DNA of 64,000 nucleotides from Nitrospirillum viridazoti CBAmc (GTDB lineage: Bacteria > Pseudomonadota > Alphaproteobacteria > Azospirillales > Azospirillaceae): positions 372,001 to 436,000 of the forward strand of contig NZ_CP022113.1 of the NCBI RefSeq assembly GCF_000730165.1, given 5' to 3'. The notes below the pieces were generated by a model that was not told the DNA's origin, did not search any database, and was given only the letters and a program-made list of their open reading frames with translations. Of the stretch, positions 45,801 through 48,662 are shown in pieces (positions within the stretch are counted from its first letter, which is position 1; each line of letters begins with the position of its first letter). The position numbers and the translations under genes were made by a program.

Positions 45801-48423
45801 GGTCAACGCCGGCGTCAACGCCACCGGCAACTACATCGTTGGCGACAGCGTCACCCTGATCCAGGGCGGCATCGGCTCCAGCTATACCGGTGCGACTGTC
45901 ACCAGCGGTGTCACCGGCCTCGATGCAACCGGCACCACCAGCGGGACCAACCTGCTGGCGATCGCGGGCAACGATTATGTCGGCGGGACTCTCAACACCC
46001 TGAACGTCACCGGCACGCTGGCCAACACGGCCGGCGGTGCCACGGCGCTGTACATTGCCAGCACGGGCACCCTGGGCAGCCTGGCCAACAGCGGCACCAT
46101 CACCGGCAATGTGGTGAACACCGGTGTCCGGGACCTGACCATCATTGGCGCCACTGGGGGCGGCGGCAATGGCGCGGTGGGCCGCTTCACCGGCGGCACC
46201 ATCACCAGCACCGGGGCCAACGTGGTGTTCGCGTCCGGTGCGGTCAGCCTGGCTGATGCGCTGAACGTCGCCACCCATACCGTCAGCAACGCCGGCGCTG
46301 GCATTGCGCTCGCCAGTGACGTGGCGGTCACGGGCAACTTCGCCCAGAGCAGCGGCACGCTGACCACGGGCGGTCATGTCCTGACCGTCAGCAATGCTGC
46401 CACCGTGACGGGCGGCGTGGTCAATGCCGGTGTCAGTGCCACGGCCAACGTCCTGGCGGGAGACAGCGTCACCCTGATCCGGGGCGGCACCGGCTCCAGC
46501 TACAGCGGTGCCACCGTCACCAGCGGCCTCACCGGCCTGTCGGCCAGTACCGCTGTCAGCGGCAGCAGCCTGATGGCCGTGGCCGGCAACGACTATGTCG
46601 GCGGTAGCCTGGCCAACTTGGCGGTCACCGGCACGCTCAGCAGTCCGACGGCGCTCTATATCGCGGCCACCGGCGCCTTGGGCACCCTGGCCAACAGCGG
46701 CACCATCAGCGGCAACATCACCAACCTGTCGGCCAACGACCTGGTGGTTGCGGGCGGCACCGACAGCGCCCCCGGCACCCTGACGGGCGGCACCATCACC
46801 AATACCCGGTCCGATCTGCGCTTCGTGCGTGGCGTCATGATGCTGAACGGCCGGGTCGATGTCGGCAGCCACAGCGTGGTGAACAACGGGGCGACCCTGC
46901 TGGTGAACAGCGCGGTCAACATCACCGGCAGCTACAGCCAGACGGCCGGCAATCTGGTGGTCGGCGTGTCGTCCACCACCAGCTACGGCAGTCTGGTCAT
47001 CAGCGGCAGCGCCAGCCTGACGGGCGGGTCGGTGACGCTGACGGCGATCAATGGCGGCCAGCTGTCGGCGGGCAGCTACACCATCGCATCGGCCGGCTCC
47101 ACCCTGACGACCAGCAACCTGACCCTGACCGCCACCGGCTACACCGTCACCAGTTCCACCATCACCGCCAACGGCGCTACGGATCTGATCCTGACGCTCA
47201 GCAGCGGCAGCGGCGGGAGCACCGGCCCCACGGGTCCCACCGGCCCGGCCACGCCCAGCACCCAGTACACGGCGGTGGGCCTGGCGGCGGGCGGTCCGGG
47301 GGTGGGCACCGGCCGGGCGCTGGACGTCATCGCCAACAGCGACGGCGCGGCGGCCCAGGCCTTCCAGACGGCGGTGCTGACCCGCCTGTCCAAGCTGTCG
47401 GGCGAGGCGCAGCAGCTGGCGGTGATCCAGCTGTCGCCCAGCCAGCTGACGCCGCAGATCAACACCTTCTCCGTCACGCCCTCCACCAACGCCATCAGCC
47501 TGCACCAGCAGCATGCGGCGGCGTACATGGATGGCCCAATGGGGGATGTAAACGGGAAGGGGGCGGCGGCCGGCTCCGACGGCCAGCAAGGCGCGGTGTG
47601 GGGCGAGATCCTGGGCGGCGGCGTTCTGCGCGGCAACAACGCCGACGCGGCGGGCTACAGCGGCACCACGGCCGGCCTGGTGCTGGGCGTGGACTGGTAC
47701 GCCAATGACACGGTCATGGCGGGCCTGGCCTTCAGCTGGCTGAACGGTTCGGTCAACGGCGAGGGCACCGCCGCCGGCAGCCAGACCAAGGCGGCCAGCT
47801 ACCAGCTGACGGCCTACAGCGTCTGGCGACCGGATTGGGCGGACCAGCGCCTGTCGGTCGAGGGCCAGGCCAGCTTCGGCTACAACCACTACGACCAGCG
47901 CCGCTGGATCGGTTTCCTGGGCGCCCGCGCCAACGCCAACTATGGCGGGGAGCAGTATCTGGGCAAGGTGACGGTGGGCTACGACCTGCCGGTCTCCGCC
48001 AGCTTCACCCTGACGCCGCAGGCCAGCCTGCGGGCCGTGCGCCTGACCAACCACGCCTATGACGAGCATGATGCCGGCGTGGCCAACATGGCGGTGGGCG
48101 CCTTGAAGGTGGACAACCTGACGCAGGAGCTGGGCGCCAAGCTGTCGGGTAATATAGGGACGGCCTGGGGCCGGCTGCTGCCGGACCTGCGTCTGGCCTG
48201 GGTGCACGACTATCTGAACGGCCCCATCGCCACCACCAGCGTCCTGGCCGGCACCAGCTTCGTCAGCAGCACCGGCCGCACCGCCGCCGATGGTCTGGGC
48301 ATCGGCGTGGGGGCCACCCTGGATCAGGGCGACGGCTTCAAGCTGCGGCTGGAATACTCCGGCGAGTTGCGCCGCGACTATCAGAGCCACGCCGGGGTTC
48401 TGCGCGCCACCTTCGACTTCTGA
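18886..48423 (+). CDS. Giant autotransporter adhesin, 9845 residues
   Basis: One uninterrupted frame encodes a type V secreted protein of roughly 0.9 MDa. A 30-residue charged N-region is followed by a hydrophobic segment (residues 31-48) and a likely cleavage after ATA at 53. Residues about 54-9440 are a Gly/Ser/Thr/Asn/Ala-rich beta-helix passenger built from coils of the type LVNSGTISG, with 28 copies of a DYIGG-type marker. A short GPTGPTGPA linker (near 47227-47250) leads to a helical linker (AQAFQTAVLTRLSKL). Residues about 9550-9845 are the C-terminal autotransporter beta-barrel (WGEILGG, AGLVLGVDWY, LRLEYSGE), ending in phenylalanine. The ATG at 18886 has GGGGGAG 7 bases upstream. I saw no cysteine. 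The passenger would cross the outer membrane through its own barrel and act in adhesion or aggregation; the ligand is unknown. The gene stands alone, with hairpins and AT-rich DNA upstream. Confidence 0.93.
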   Translation: MGKMLPDVRKDLDTQGQDTRTWPLRARPSRTLLLAGTSLLAMGTALTAPRATAADTTITGGSTSFVATQSSGNLTLTNSGTLSGATALKYTDGTSFLINQGLIQGSIRGAYLAGTQAAGYVTLTTLMNTGSIVSAGNAIEIGLGNTLVSLVNSGMIQGNLLLGGDSAVTIFGGTGGAVGTFTGVSGNQGTITSNLANLTLGGGGLLLNDNINVTGQTLVNSGAGIILASIVSVTGDYAQTGGSLALNSGELVVSGGATVTGATVTASLASLAAGGNYVVGDTVGTLIAADSGSYSGITGALTSGLTLALVTGTDTSNLLALADSDYIGGTLAGVTNTGSISSLYVAATGSLGGFRNETTGTISSLDLHGAIGTLDNAGLIQVSGSSGFNANGTIGTLNNSGTITGNILSLFVQGSIGLLQNLAGATIGGNSVEAILIVTPTLHGTAGTVGTLSNSGLISGSAVGVEVDGTVGLLRNQAGATIAGNSHAINVYGGITTLTNAGVIQGIGSAINVAPAAFVYGTVGLLENQASGSIVSSNAAGVDNSLLLHTLVNSGYISGGTRGVLNTGAIDVLENRDGGTITVSNYSGLTALRNDGSIGTLTNAGLLASDLSLATPVGAGISVTGTVGQLINSGTILGHSGVVVSGTVDTLDNQSIGTIQGQGGIVIGVQSGGTIGTFINSGTLTGRYLVAAIGSSGALAAIGGIANSGTMVVGASYPTGTAIQLSYATIGQISNSGTVVAANSSVNSYIVSADNSTIGSIANSGLVSIRNGTFVVNTNGSIGTISNSGVINGGSGGALSNGGYGGQFGRVGIFANSGTITTANAAIRNWSSGVLGTLVNSGTISARTALYTSGDFGTLVNSGLIEGGITSENGTDLTIQGGAGGTVGTFTGQDGVAKGLIVNQMGDLTFSAGALLLNDDINATGHTVTNAGASLQVATLLTITGVYDQAAGTLVLGAAGGLSVTGAAMVGGLVQADLAGMATANFLVGDTVATLVHADGGLVWSGSLGRSALGGHLAVGDGTTGTDLMALAASDYIGGTYGTLSIGGGTLLSAPTALYIAGTGTLGALANSGTIAGDITNDSARDLTILGGAGLTIGTLTGSSLTNQGTIASTLANVVLGGGNLALNDAVHVGTGTLVNNGANLTLSTLVNVSGNYNQTTGGLELGGSGTLAVSGAASITGGSLVSGRPLSATGNYLAGTILDTLVTGGAGSSYDGVTVTNNSAVVGGIGGIVSGDALLLGATGNYIGGTYGSLANTGTLSGAFGLVVGNLGTLDTFSNSGLISVTGMTGIGIYDRGGSLGQLDNSGTIIAHRGVQLDTGATVGTIANSGSIGASASAIELYNARAGLITNTGTIAGTATFGDGIILLQGASAETVDNAGVISETGYGGNGIVNYASSTIGTVLNSGTIIAAGLGIGNFSSSASIGTLVNSGLISGGTGAILNGDTATIGTLINTGTLRAANGSGYALANHNGAVIGTLINAGVIAGAVTGALYSSDTIGTDFTIQGGDTGTVGTFTAWDMSAKGMIYNTLGNVTFTSGALLLHDDIYVPGYSVTNVAAALALDTVVTITGAYSQLGGTLSMGTAGGLSVTGSAGLAGLYQVTLSGNAGANYVVGDAVGTVVQADGGVSYSGSLTGTALDGHVVLVNGTTSNQLLALAINDYIGGSYGTISVTGLLTAPTALYIAGTGSLGALANSGTIAGDIVNLGTADLTISGGTGGVVGTLRGASLTSQGTITSTLANVVLAGGSLLLNDAVNVGTGTLANAGATVSLSTIVSVTGNYSQATGTLALATGAELVVSGAASISGGTVSVARQSTLGNYLVGSTYATLVAGGAGSSYTNVAVTTGSHALGLAGTVSNNGLLLGATGNYIGGSLGSLANNGTLAGHVGLSIVQNGQLGTFTNNGLISIGGGRAVENRGSIGLLENTSIGTITGTMGLYSGNNSTLSTLANAGLISGTYAVSLEYAQVTLLANSGTLEALAGAGVPVALNLSNSTINTLVNSGLVSTDGYGYGVNLNFATINTLVNQGTIAAAIGIRMAYASLTALGNSGTISGTTAIQNSYGGGIGTLVNSGTIMGVRAYLGFANASLGTLVNSGLIRGGIYNGSTDYNDTVAGDLTIQGGTGGTVGTFTGQDGVSTGLIFNSLSNLVFASGALLLNDDVRANAHTVSNTGAALTLVNTINLTGAYSQSAGTLVLDGAAQLNVIGVASIAGQVAASVAGDSAANYLVSDTVGTLVQATGGLTYAGTFVNHGALDGHAQLTVGTSGSELLALATTDYIGGSYGTISVTGLLTGPTALYIAGTGSLGALVNTGTIAGDIVNASANTLSITGGTSGTVGTLTGGSLTNQGTITSTLANVVLAGGSLLLNDAVNVGTGTLANAGAAVSLSTIVSVTGNYSQATGTLALGTGAELVVSGAASIGGGTVAAAALSDTGNYLAGSIYGTLVAGGAGSDYTGATVTGSAIPGMGSTVTGNNLALFATGNYIGASYGSLSNSGTLAGAVALQVGGTGSLGTFSNSGLVTGAYRPILNYNTLGLLENQAGGTITVTAAGTLHQDTAAIYNGQFSSIGTITNAGLIAVANDPGDFSVYQIYAISNNSGTIGQITNSGTITGFNAIFSSGTGNVIGTIDNQGVISGRANINLAFSRVGLVTNSGTLSGYGTTSAGLVQISYATVGTIANSGLMAADHNGNAISNTYGTIGTVLNQGTIRISGSGTAINNYGIPGTIGTIVNSGTILADNVAIQEAYGAALGTVINTGTIAAGVVIRSYGNSGLGTVANSGLIRGNLMNGDATGAWTGQVDTAVGDLTLLGGTGTLVGTFTGLTGKGLIDNRVSNLSIAGGNLLLNDDILATGHSVINSGAAITLGGAITVTGTYAQSAGTLVVSSANTLQADSATVTGGQIGLDASGNYIVGQARTVIGGATGAYGGATLNGTIGTGSAIVLGTLVQSGGALLAQFSSDYIGGSLVTLTNSGTITSAFPGIVVASTGSVGTMTNDGAVIGTQQAVALGGVIDTLVNNGTISAISAIGLTGTVGSVLNTGVVRGAIALFGDSTTRFANAGTITGAYNSFAGISYAGLMAASSIGTLVNSGTINAQYALLMVGSQGGASSIGTLINSGVIAGTIVNGNSGVLGFLPNDTVASDLTIQGGGNGTVGTFTGQTGNGLIQNKLSNLVFSGGSLLLNDDVDVTGHTALNSGASLTLVDTIDVTGTYVQGSAGTLVVGKGGQLAIDGQATIAGQLRAGVATDNFLPGQQATLVTGGLGSDYSAATIASNLAHLALTNSVTNNAVVVTAQNYYIGGSLGADITNTGTVSAATAVYIAGGATAVGTLVNSGVITGDIIDDRAGASLLLAGGTGVGTFTGGTITHTLGDIHVTQGTIRLNDSVNAGTGALSIDSPAFVTLGGTVAVTGTLRMAGGLLIGTTTGLLTADSATVTGRVLTDALGNYRAGDTPTLVQATTADYGAATLASLFGLSGSVAQDGGNLVVRYLNDYLGGGLATLNNAGTLTSGGYGVYVAATGSIGTLSNSGVLGGVTAGVVGNGGTIATLVNTGTINAAYALGLGGGATLGTLVNSGVIAGTIVNGDNNLIGLGVDTVAANLSIQGGSGGLVGTFTGRNLTAKGSILSRLSDLLFTSGNLWLNDDIDATGHTVGNLGADVTLTSAITVTGAYTQAAGGTLVVGTSGRLSVTDAATVAGTVVAGLATENATLGQVSTLVAGGSGSDYSAAHVATVTGMGVTTSISGGSLLGIHTNYYVGGSLGSLANSGSISAATILYIAGTGTLDTLTNSGTIAGNIVNRSAHTLSISGGAGGASGTFTGGTITNTASDLALVSGDLALADAVNVAGHTLVNSGANVTVAGAVSVTGDYGQSAGILLLRPGTDSLNVSGNASLTGGTVAMAGFSVTGNYFAGTLGTLVHAGGTLMTGAAITADGVGNLNIASSVTGGNLLALIGNDYIGGTLGSLVNTDTIISRTALYVATSGSVGSLANNGTLTGQYAGLFTEGSIGTLVNTATISQGGGTFSSAIGASVGLRNTGVIGSLSNSGLISAANTGLNSQGSIATLSNSGTITATHFGLRNHSASGNIGVIDTLTNSGWINGGIGGVVQNAGGVGLLDNSGSISGNNFAVAVNGGTIGTLLNSGTLSSSSAGVALTNRGSIAILANSGLIGGSGNAITIDSNSALGLLANSGVIAGNIQNNATRDLTIQGGDTLTGTFTGLNGGRGQIDNTVSTVVFSAGNVLLNDDIDATGHAVLNTGAAVTLASAARITGDYGQSGGTLSLNTTNTLGASGAISISGGYVQVNDLAATVNYIHTTLGVLATGSGASDYSGARYLNTVDGVAVGGVAANGTLTGVVLNDYIGTTYATLANSADIQATLGAAQLYVAVTGSLDGYTNTGTLHGGGTDLVHVGGTVGTISNSGILNAFSKAIHLAGGSVATLSNTGGIFANTGVLVDAAGTIGVLSNAGTIWSQHTALYNLGGIGSLANTGSITTLVSGGTIGLLDNSGSITAIQLGVSINGTSPTAWIGTLLTSGRLGGGDTGVSIATGGTIALLSVAADGLITGSRYGVYSDQSIGTLANEGTIFGQQAGINNNGMGSIGLLTNDGTIQAQSGYGINNSNTGSIGTLINTGLIGATGGGVGVSNTGGTIARLVNSGTILGVGSSAAAISNDGGTLGTLVNSGLIRAEAPLGTGIYGGSIGLLSIAGGGQVIGAQGVYAGEMNTLANSGTIQGSTIGVRADTLDTLVNDGIIQGGTLTAGMTAGQGIIYNNAVGLLRNSGTISGGYAGVAAAGTTGTILNSGSILSRFGAVNVNGLDLLNNNGLLSGGTAVFSNSGVGSLVNTGTVVGGTVALSGAFGVIDNAGLIQGPVAARFSNQVIGFTNSGIVAGDIVATIGDLSITGGSGTHVGTFTGYAANTQGTITVTGGTLVLAGGNVALNDQVQASVVNAGANLTIASAVTIAGAYTQAGGTLQLNTATPLQVADQATIAGGVRVGQATANFTVNQTTTLVSAAAGSDYSAATVGGLAGMDVAGTVDGAGRLIAAFRNDYIGGSLLTLSNTGSISANTGVYVAGTGSLGTLVNTDRLFGTLAAVSIAAGGVLDVLDNEQTVDGNVINDGNHGLTIVGNTSQASSFQNGTIRSRGADVVLAAGRLSMGDVVDVGALTLRNTGATILSNAPLNVVGNYRQTAGELDVIAGSGALRASGNVDLAGQVLVYAGTANILAGDVSTIAQAGGTLGVSGATVQGWNLSITSAVSGSSLLATAHTDYLGASATSVVNTANIDGTSVAVYVAASATIGTVTNQGTLSARSNTAVQVGGTIGTLANTGLIAGQDNALSISGRLDTLANAGTIAGDILNATSGALVITGGSTGTVGTVTGYAGGRGTITNVLSGLTFAAGNLLVNDDIDAAGQTVTNSGATLTLGSGTITGAFAQTGGTLSIMSLAVSDAVSLTGGVLVAQGVTASGNYLASTLGTLVTAGAASSYAGVTLASDLTGLNVVGQTMGNDLLLVANNDYIGGTLATLTNSGTITAAAAVYIAATGSLGTLINTGTLSGDIRNLSANALAIAGNTAGGTGLLTGGTIRNTQSDLTFTEGALRLEDAIDVTGHTVVNSGANLTIGGTVAVAGNFSQTGGSLLMDLYGSQLTVSGSVAMTGGALTITGASNLANYTVGSALSTLVSGGAGANYAGLSITTDLTGFDIGSSIAGNALVAMAFSDYIGGTLGTLNNTGTISGVVTGLYVAGTGSLGTFTNTGAITTSSRAVAISPYGTAGRVDTLVNQGGITGQTAVFVGQGGILGILVNSGTLAGTGYAAIDNFAGTIGLIQNSGTIASSYPYSALANNWGAGIGTVSNTGMLQGLYNGGTIGLVSIGTAGTMHGWFTGLANAGTLAAVINDGQISGPIGVRVGGSNGNAGGGSLGTLTNAGTISGTSHGVDNMVSGALSPTIARVDNSGLITSANGAAIFNEGSASALGTLGTLANSGTIQGVVGLANDGTLGTLLNGGTLAGNAAALTIGTLGTLGYFRNDGLVAGDIVNLAARDLTINNAGSIGTFTGYGAGTQGTIRNTGGNVVFASGALTLNDAIDVGSHTVVNSGIALTLAGTVSITGNYAEAGGTVTMAPGNQLAVSGVASISGAVFSLTGQTATGNYLAGTLGTVVAGGAGSDYSGTSLTAGYQGVAALSNGGNLVAVATSDYIGGSLASAGNSDTIVSSLASSFLTVASTGTLGSFTNSGRLTGGVFQVDVAGVIGTFVNAGSLSGNSLAVHVDTIGSVGALSNSGMIGTAGNQVGIAGTLGLLSNSGTMGGVSVGGTGTLRTVDNSGRLASVLVALGGRLDSLVNTGWMGSLGASGLVTLISNGGTIGGGSTGINLTQASIGHLSNTGTISAAVAVAVDGSSTIGTLSNTGWISSLGDSGTIGILDNAGSITELDVSGRVLSLLNSGSIGGNANGIYLAQGGTIASLSISAGGVLAGTQLGLQSEERIGTLTNDGLIQGVSAGINNRRTTSTIDLLNNRGTIWATGSTGFAINNAGTIGTLLNSGLISGGLATGTGIYGGSIGLLSITSGGQVIGAQAVYAGVMNTLANSGTIQGSTIGVRADTLDTLVNDGMIQGGTLTAGMTAGQGVVYNNAIGLLRNSGTISGGYAGVAAAGTTGTILNSGSIVSRFGAVNVNGLDLLNNSGLLSGGTAVFSNSGVGSLVNTGTVVGGTVALSGAFGVIDNAGLIQGPVAARFGSQVAGFSNSGIVAGDIVATIGDLSITGGSGTHVGTFTGYAANTQGTITVTGGNLVFAGGGVWLNDQVAGSVVNAGSDLILTSIVSISGAYSQVSGTLDLSRGAGQLAVADAASITGGTIVASVSAGANYLAGTLGTLVAGGVGSTYTGATIVTAVTGLASSGLTAGGDLLLMADNDYIGGTLATLTNSGAVTAATALYIAASGNLGTLVNSGTLTGNIRNLTAHDLVVVGGPGGGNGGGVVGTLIGGTIVNSLSGVSFIAGNLLLADAIDVGGNTVVNSGATLTIGGTVAITGNYSQTGGGLMLSLGGSQLAVGGSAALTGGVVTITGASSLANYTVGSALATLVSGGAGSRYTLSITNDLTGFDIGSTVVGNALLAVAHSDYIGASLGSLANTGTVSAVTALRIASSGSLGSFANSGVLLGGVDAASNLGTLGTLYNAGLITGTTAGVANSGMLGLLLNAVAGTVAGGIANQGVLGQLANAGLITGATAIANSGAGTIATVANTGLIQGGQVGLLNAATIGLLDNSGTLSGITALRNAAGGSVGGIVNSGLIQGDIVNLAAGGLTISGGSGTQVGTLAGGTITSTGADVAFNAGTLLLADAVNVTGHTLVNSGATLVLTSVVSVTGNYSQTGGVLGLTAGSSGLAVSGAATLSGGVVAAAYDAGVNYFGGAIATLVSAAGGLSVSASITNTVTGLAMVTRLSGTDLTASIANDYIGGTLGSLTNTAALGGPTAFYVAAAGSVGTLVNNGTLAGTLNGLAVAGGQMGQISNAGLIRGSSTAGVQVGTGGRLGTLSNSGTIASDIGSGVLVQGSLGSLTNSGQVTGGGVALDIATGGIVGSVSNLAGGTLAAGTVGVLVALGGTLGGFSNAGVLTGAHLVGIAGQAGLVNNSGTLTGGASTAFRISGTLGTLANSGLITATHGVLSVTSSGVLGLLANSGTIIGDITNAGAQDLTITGGGTVAGTFTGGTLTNLASNVVLAGGGLVFNDTVNVTGHTLVNSGANVLLSSTLTITGAYSQTGGTLALAGNHLVVSGVASLSGGTVSTSIAAATNVNYLQGDILGTLVVGGAGSSYTGVFTQVNVTGLGAAASAVSIGADTDLVATVSNNYIGGTLSTLGNAGTIVAVTALYVGSGGSVGSVSNSGALSGSVVGVVNNGTVGTLTNSGTVTGSVAGVANAGSVGSFSNDGSVSGSIAGVVNSGTIGTLGNTGTVTGSITGLGNQAGASIGTLSNSGTVAGQMALNNAGTIEVVVNNGALIDAGAPTAAGLYNTGNIATVLSSGTILGATYGVYNAGTIGTLANSGLITAPTALYLDTGSSLGVLANSGTVAGNILNLSANTLNIIGGSGTVVGTLTGYTAGSQGSIINTLGNVNLASGNLLLNDAVNVAGHTLVNSGASVILDSLVSVTGAYSQTAGTLTLTDPAHVGLAVSGTASFSGGTVVAQYSATGNYLAGVDTLVAGGVGSSYLGVVVQGSLTGLVVSQGVAGTNLLAVVGNDYVGGTLGNLSNTGTLTAATAVYIAASGSLGNLSNSGALIGDLINASSHDLVIAGGSGTAVGSFSDGTIRNSLSNLTFASGAVSLGDAIDVTGHTVSNSGANLTLASDISVTGAYSQSAGTLDVAGHSLNVSDAANVSGGTVSAGLNGTGNYLVGDSATLIQGGAGSNYAGAVVTSGVSGLSATGTTNGTSLLAVAANDYIGGTLASLAVTGSLTNTAGATAVYIASTGTLGTIANSGTIAGSIVNTSANALVFTGGTGTVTGTLTGTGGIGTITSTGANVTLTSGNLLLNDHVNVGSGTLVNSGANVLLTNAIGVTGNYSQSAGTLAMGIGSGTAGELLVSGNAAFTGGTVAVTALSGSNLIAGQSYTIAEVGGALTTSGLSAAATGFSATLGTGANGAATDLLLTLLSDYVSGTLGTLTNTGTINAATAVLITSAGSLGTLANSGVLIGNVINASANDLVVVGGSPNGVNGGTVGSFSGGTIRNSLSNLTFASGAVSLGDAIDVTGHTVSNSGASLTLAGDVAVTGNYSQTAGTLAVAGHSLSVSGAAQVTGGVVDAGMTGTANYLVGDSVTLIRGGNGSTYTGATVVSGLTGLDATGTTSGSNLLAVAGNDYIGASLATLNVTGTLANNAGGATALYIARTGTLGSLANSGTIRGNIVNLSAGDLSITGGSNGAVGVFTGGTIRNAGSNVVFASGAVSLGDAIVATGHTVANSGASISLASDISVTGAYSQSAGTLSVAGHVLSVSDAASVSGVVNAGVNATGNYIVGDSVTLIQGGIGSSYTGATVTSGVTGLDATGTTSGTNLLAIAGNDYVGGTLNTLNVTGTLANTAGGATALYIASTGTLGSLANSGTITGNVVNTGVRDLTIIGATGGGGNGAVGRFTGGTITSTGANVVFASGAVSLADALNVATHTVSNAGAGIALASDVAVTGNFAQSSGTLTTGGHVLTVSNAATVTGGVVNAGVSATANVLAGDSVTLIRGGTGSSYSGATVTSGLTGLSASTAVSGSSLMAVAGNDYVGGSLANLAVTGTLSSPTALYIAATGALGTLANSGTISGNITNLSANDLVVAGGTDSAPGTLTGGTITNTRSDLRFVRGVMMLNGRVDVGSHSVVNNGATLLVNSAVNITGSYSQTAGNLVVGVSSTTSYGSLVISGSASLTGGSVTLTAINGGQLSAGSYTIASAGSTLTTSNLTLTATGYTVTSSTITANGATDLILTLSSGSGGSTGPTGPTGPATPSTQYTAVGLAAGGPGVGTGRALDVIANSDGAAAQAFQTAVLTRLSKLSGEAQQLAVIQLSPSQLTPQINTFSVTPSTNAISLHQQHAAAYMDGPMGDVNGKGAAAGSDGQQGAVWGEILGGGVLRGNNADAAGYSGTTAGLVLGVDWYANDTVMAGLAFSWLNGSVNGEGTAAGSQTKAASYQLTAYSVWRPDWADQRLSVEGQASFGYNHYDQRRWIGFLGARANANYGGEQYLGKVTVGYDLPVSASFTLTPQASLRAVRLTNHAYDEHDAGVANMAVGALKVDNLTQELGAKLSGNIGTAWGRLLPDLRLAWVHDYLNGPIATTSVLAGTSFVSSTGRTAADGLGIGVGATLDQGDGFKLRLEYSGELRRDYQSHAGVLRATFDF
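32935..33642 (+). repeat. Near-identical internal duplication, copy A
   Basis: About 708 bases encoding GIYGGSIGLLSI through YAANTQGTITVTGG. It matches 38497-39204 at a constant offset of 5562 bases (1854 codons) with only scattered substitutions and no visible insertion or deletion. Most surrounding modules differ far more from each other, so this pair is a recent duplication or gene-conversion product. Confidence 0.85.
38497..39204 (+). repeat. Near-identical internal duplication, copy B
   Basis: The partner of 32935-33642. After this block the sequence resumes similarity to the part of the gene after 35100 (marker at 39574 like that at 35401, marker at 40192 like that at 36007). Copy B therefore looks like a copy of 32.9-36.0 kb from which about two modules were lost. 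Confidence 0.8.
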
Positions 48424-48541
48424 AGGGGCGATCTCCAACCGGTTCCCTGCCAAGTCCCGCCAGCCGCCAGCGGCGGGGCAGGGGGCCGCCGGCCGGATGT
48501 GTGGACGGACGGGCTTATTCCCGCTAGCCCTCGCCACACTT

Positions 48542-48569
48542 CCGGCCGGGTCTGGCCGGCCGGGTCTGG
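48542..48569 (+). repeat. Tandem 14-base repeat after the adhesin gene
   Basis: CCGGCCGGGTCTGG occurs twice head to tail (48542-48555 and 48556-48569), followed by a degenerate CCGACCGG. It lies in the 239-base gap between the adhesin stop and the RidA gene. The unit can fold back (GGCC/CCGG), so it may contribute to transcription termination, though no T run follows. Nothing else is recognisable in the gap. Confidence 0.55.
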
Positions 48570-48662
48570 CCGACCGGACCGCGACGGTTCTCCGCCAGGG
48601 CATGTGCGGCTATAACCTCTCCGCGGGCCGGGTGGCGCGCATGCAAGAGGGGAGCTTTTTGA

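Larger units (their letters stand above)
19858..47220 (+). repeat. 28-module repeat array inside the adhesin gene
   Basis: A conserved marker (D/N-Y-I/V-G-G followed by S/T-L/Y-G-T/S-L) occurs with its first codon at 19858, 21988, 22621, 23869, 24490, 25711, 26329, 27757, 28762, 29347, 30130, 30733, 31939, 34003, 34660, 35401, 36007, 37435, 39574, 40192, 41188, 42367, 43531, 44125, 44761, 45370, 45973 and 46591. Each module runs marker, TALYIAGTGSLG-type strand, NSGTIAGDI, TISGGTG, LLLNDAVNV, HTLVNSGA, VTGNYSQ, GTLAL, VSGAASISGG, NYLVG, TLVAGGAGSSY and back to the marker. The shortest modules are about 200 residues; longer ones contain extra NSGTI coils between the marker strand and the GGTGGTVGTFTG strand. 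Confidence 0.9.

Noticed and set aside
19858-47220. CRISPR-like or satellite DNA interpretation of the repeats
   Set aside because: Repeat spacing varies from 195 to 713 codons, always in frame, and the units encode degenerate protein strands. There are no short identical repeats with unique spacers.
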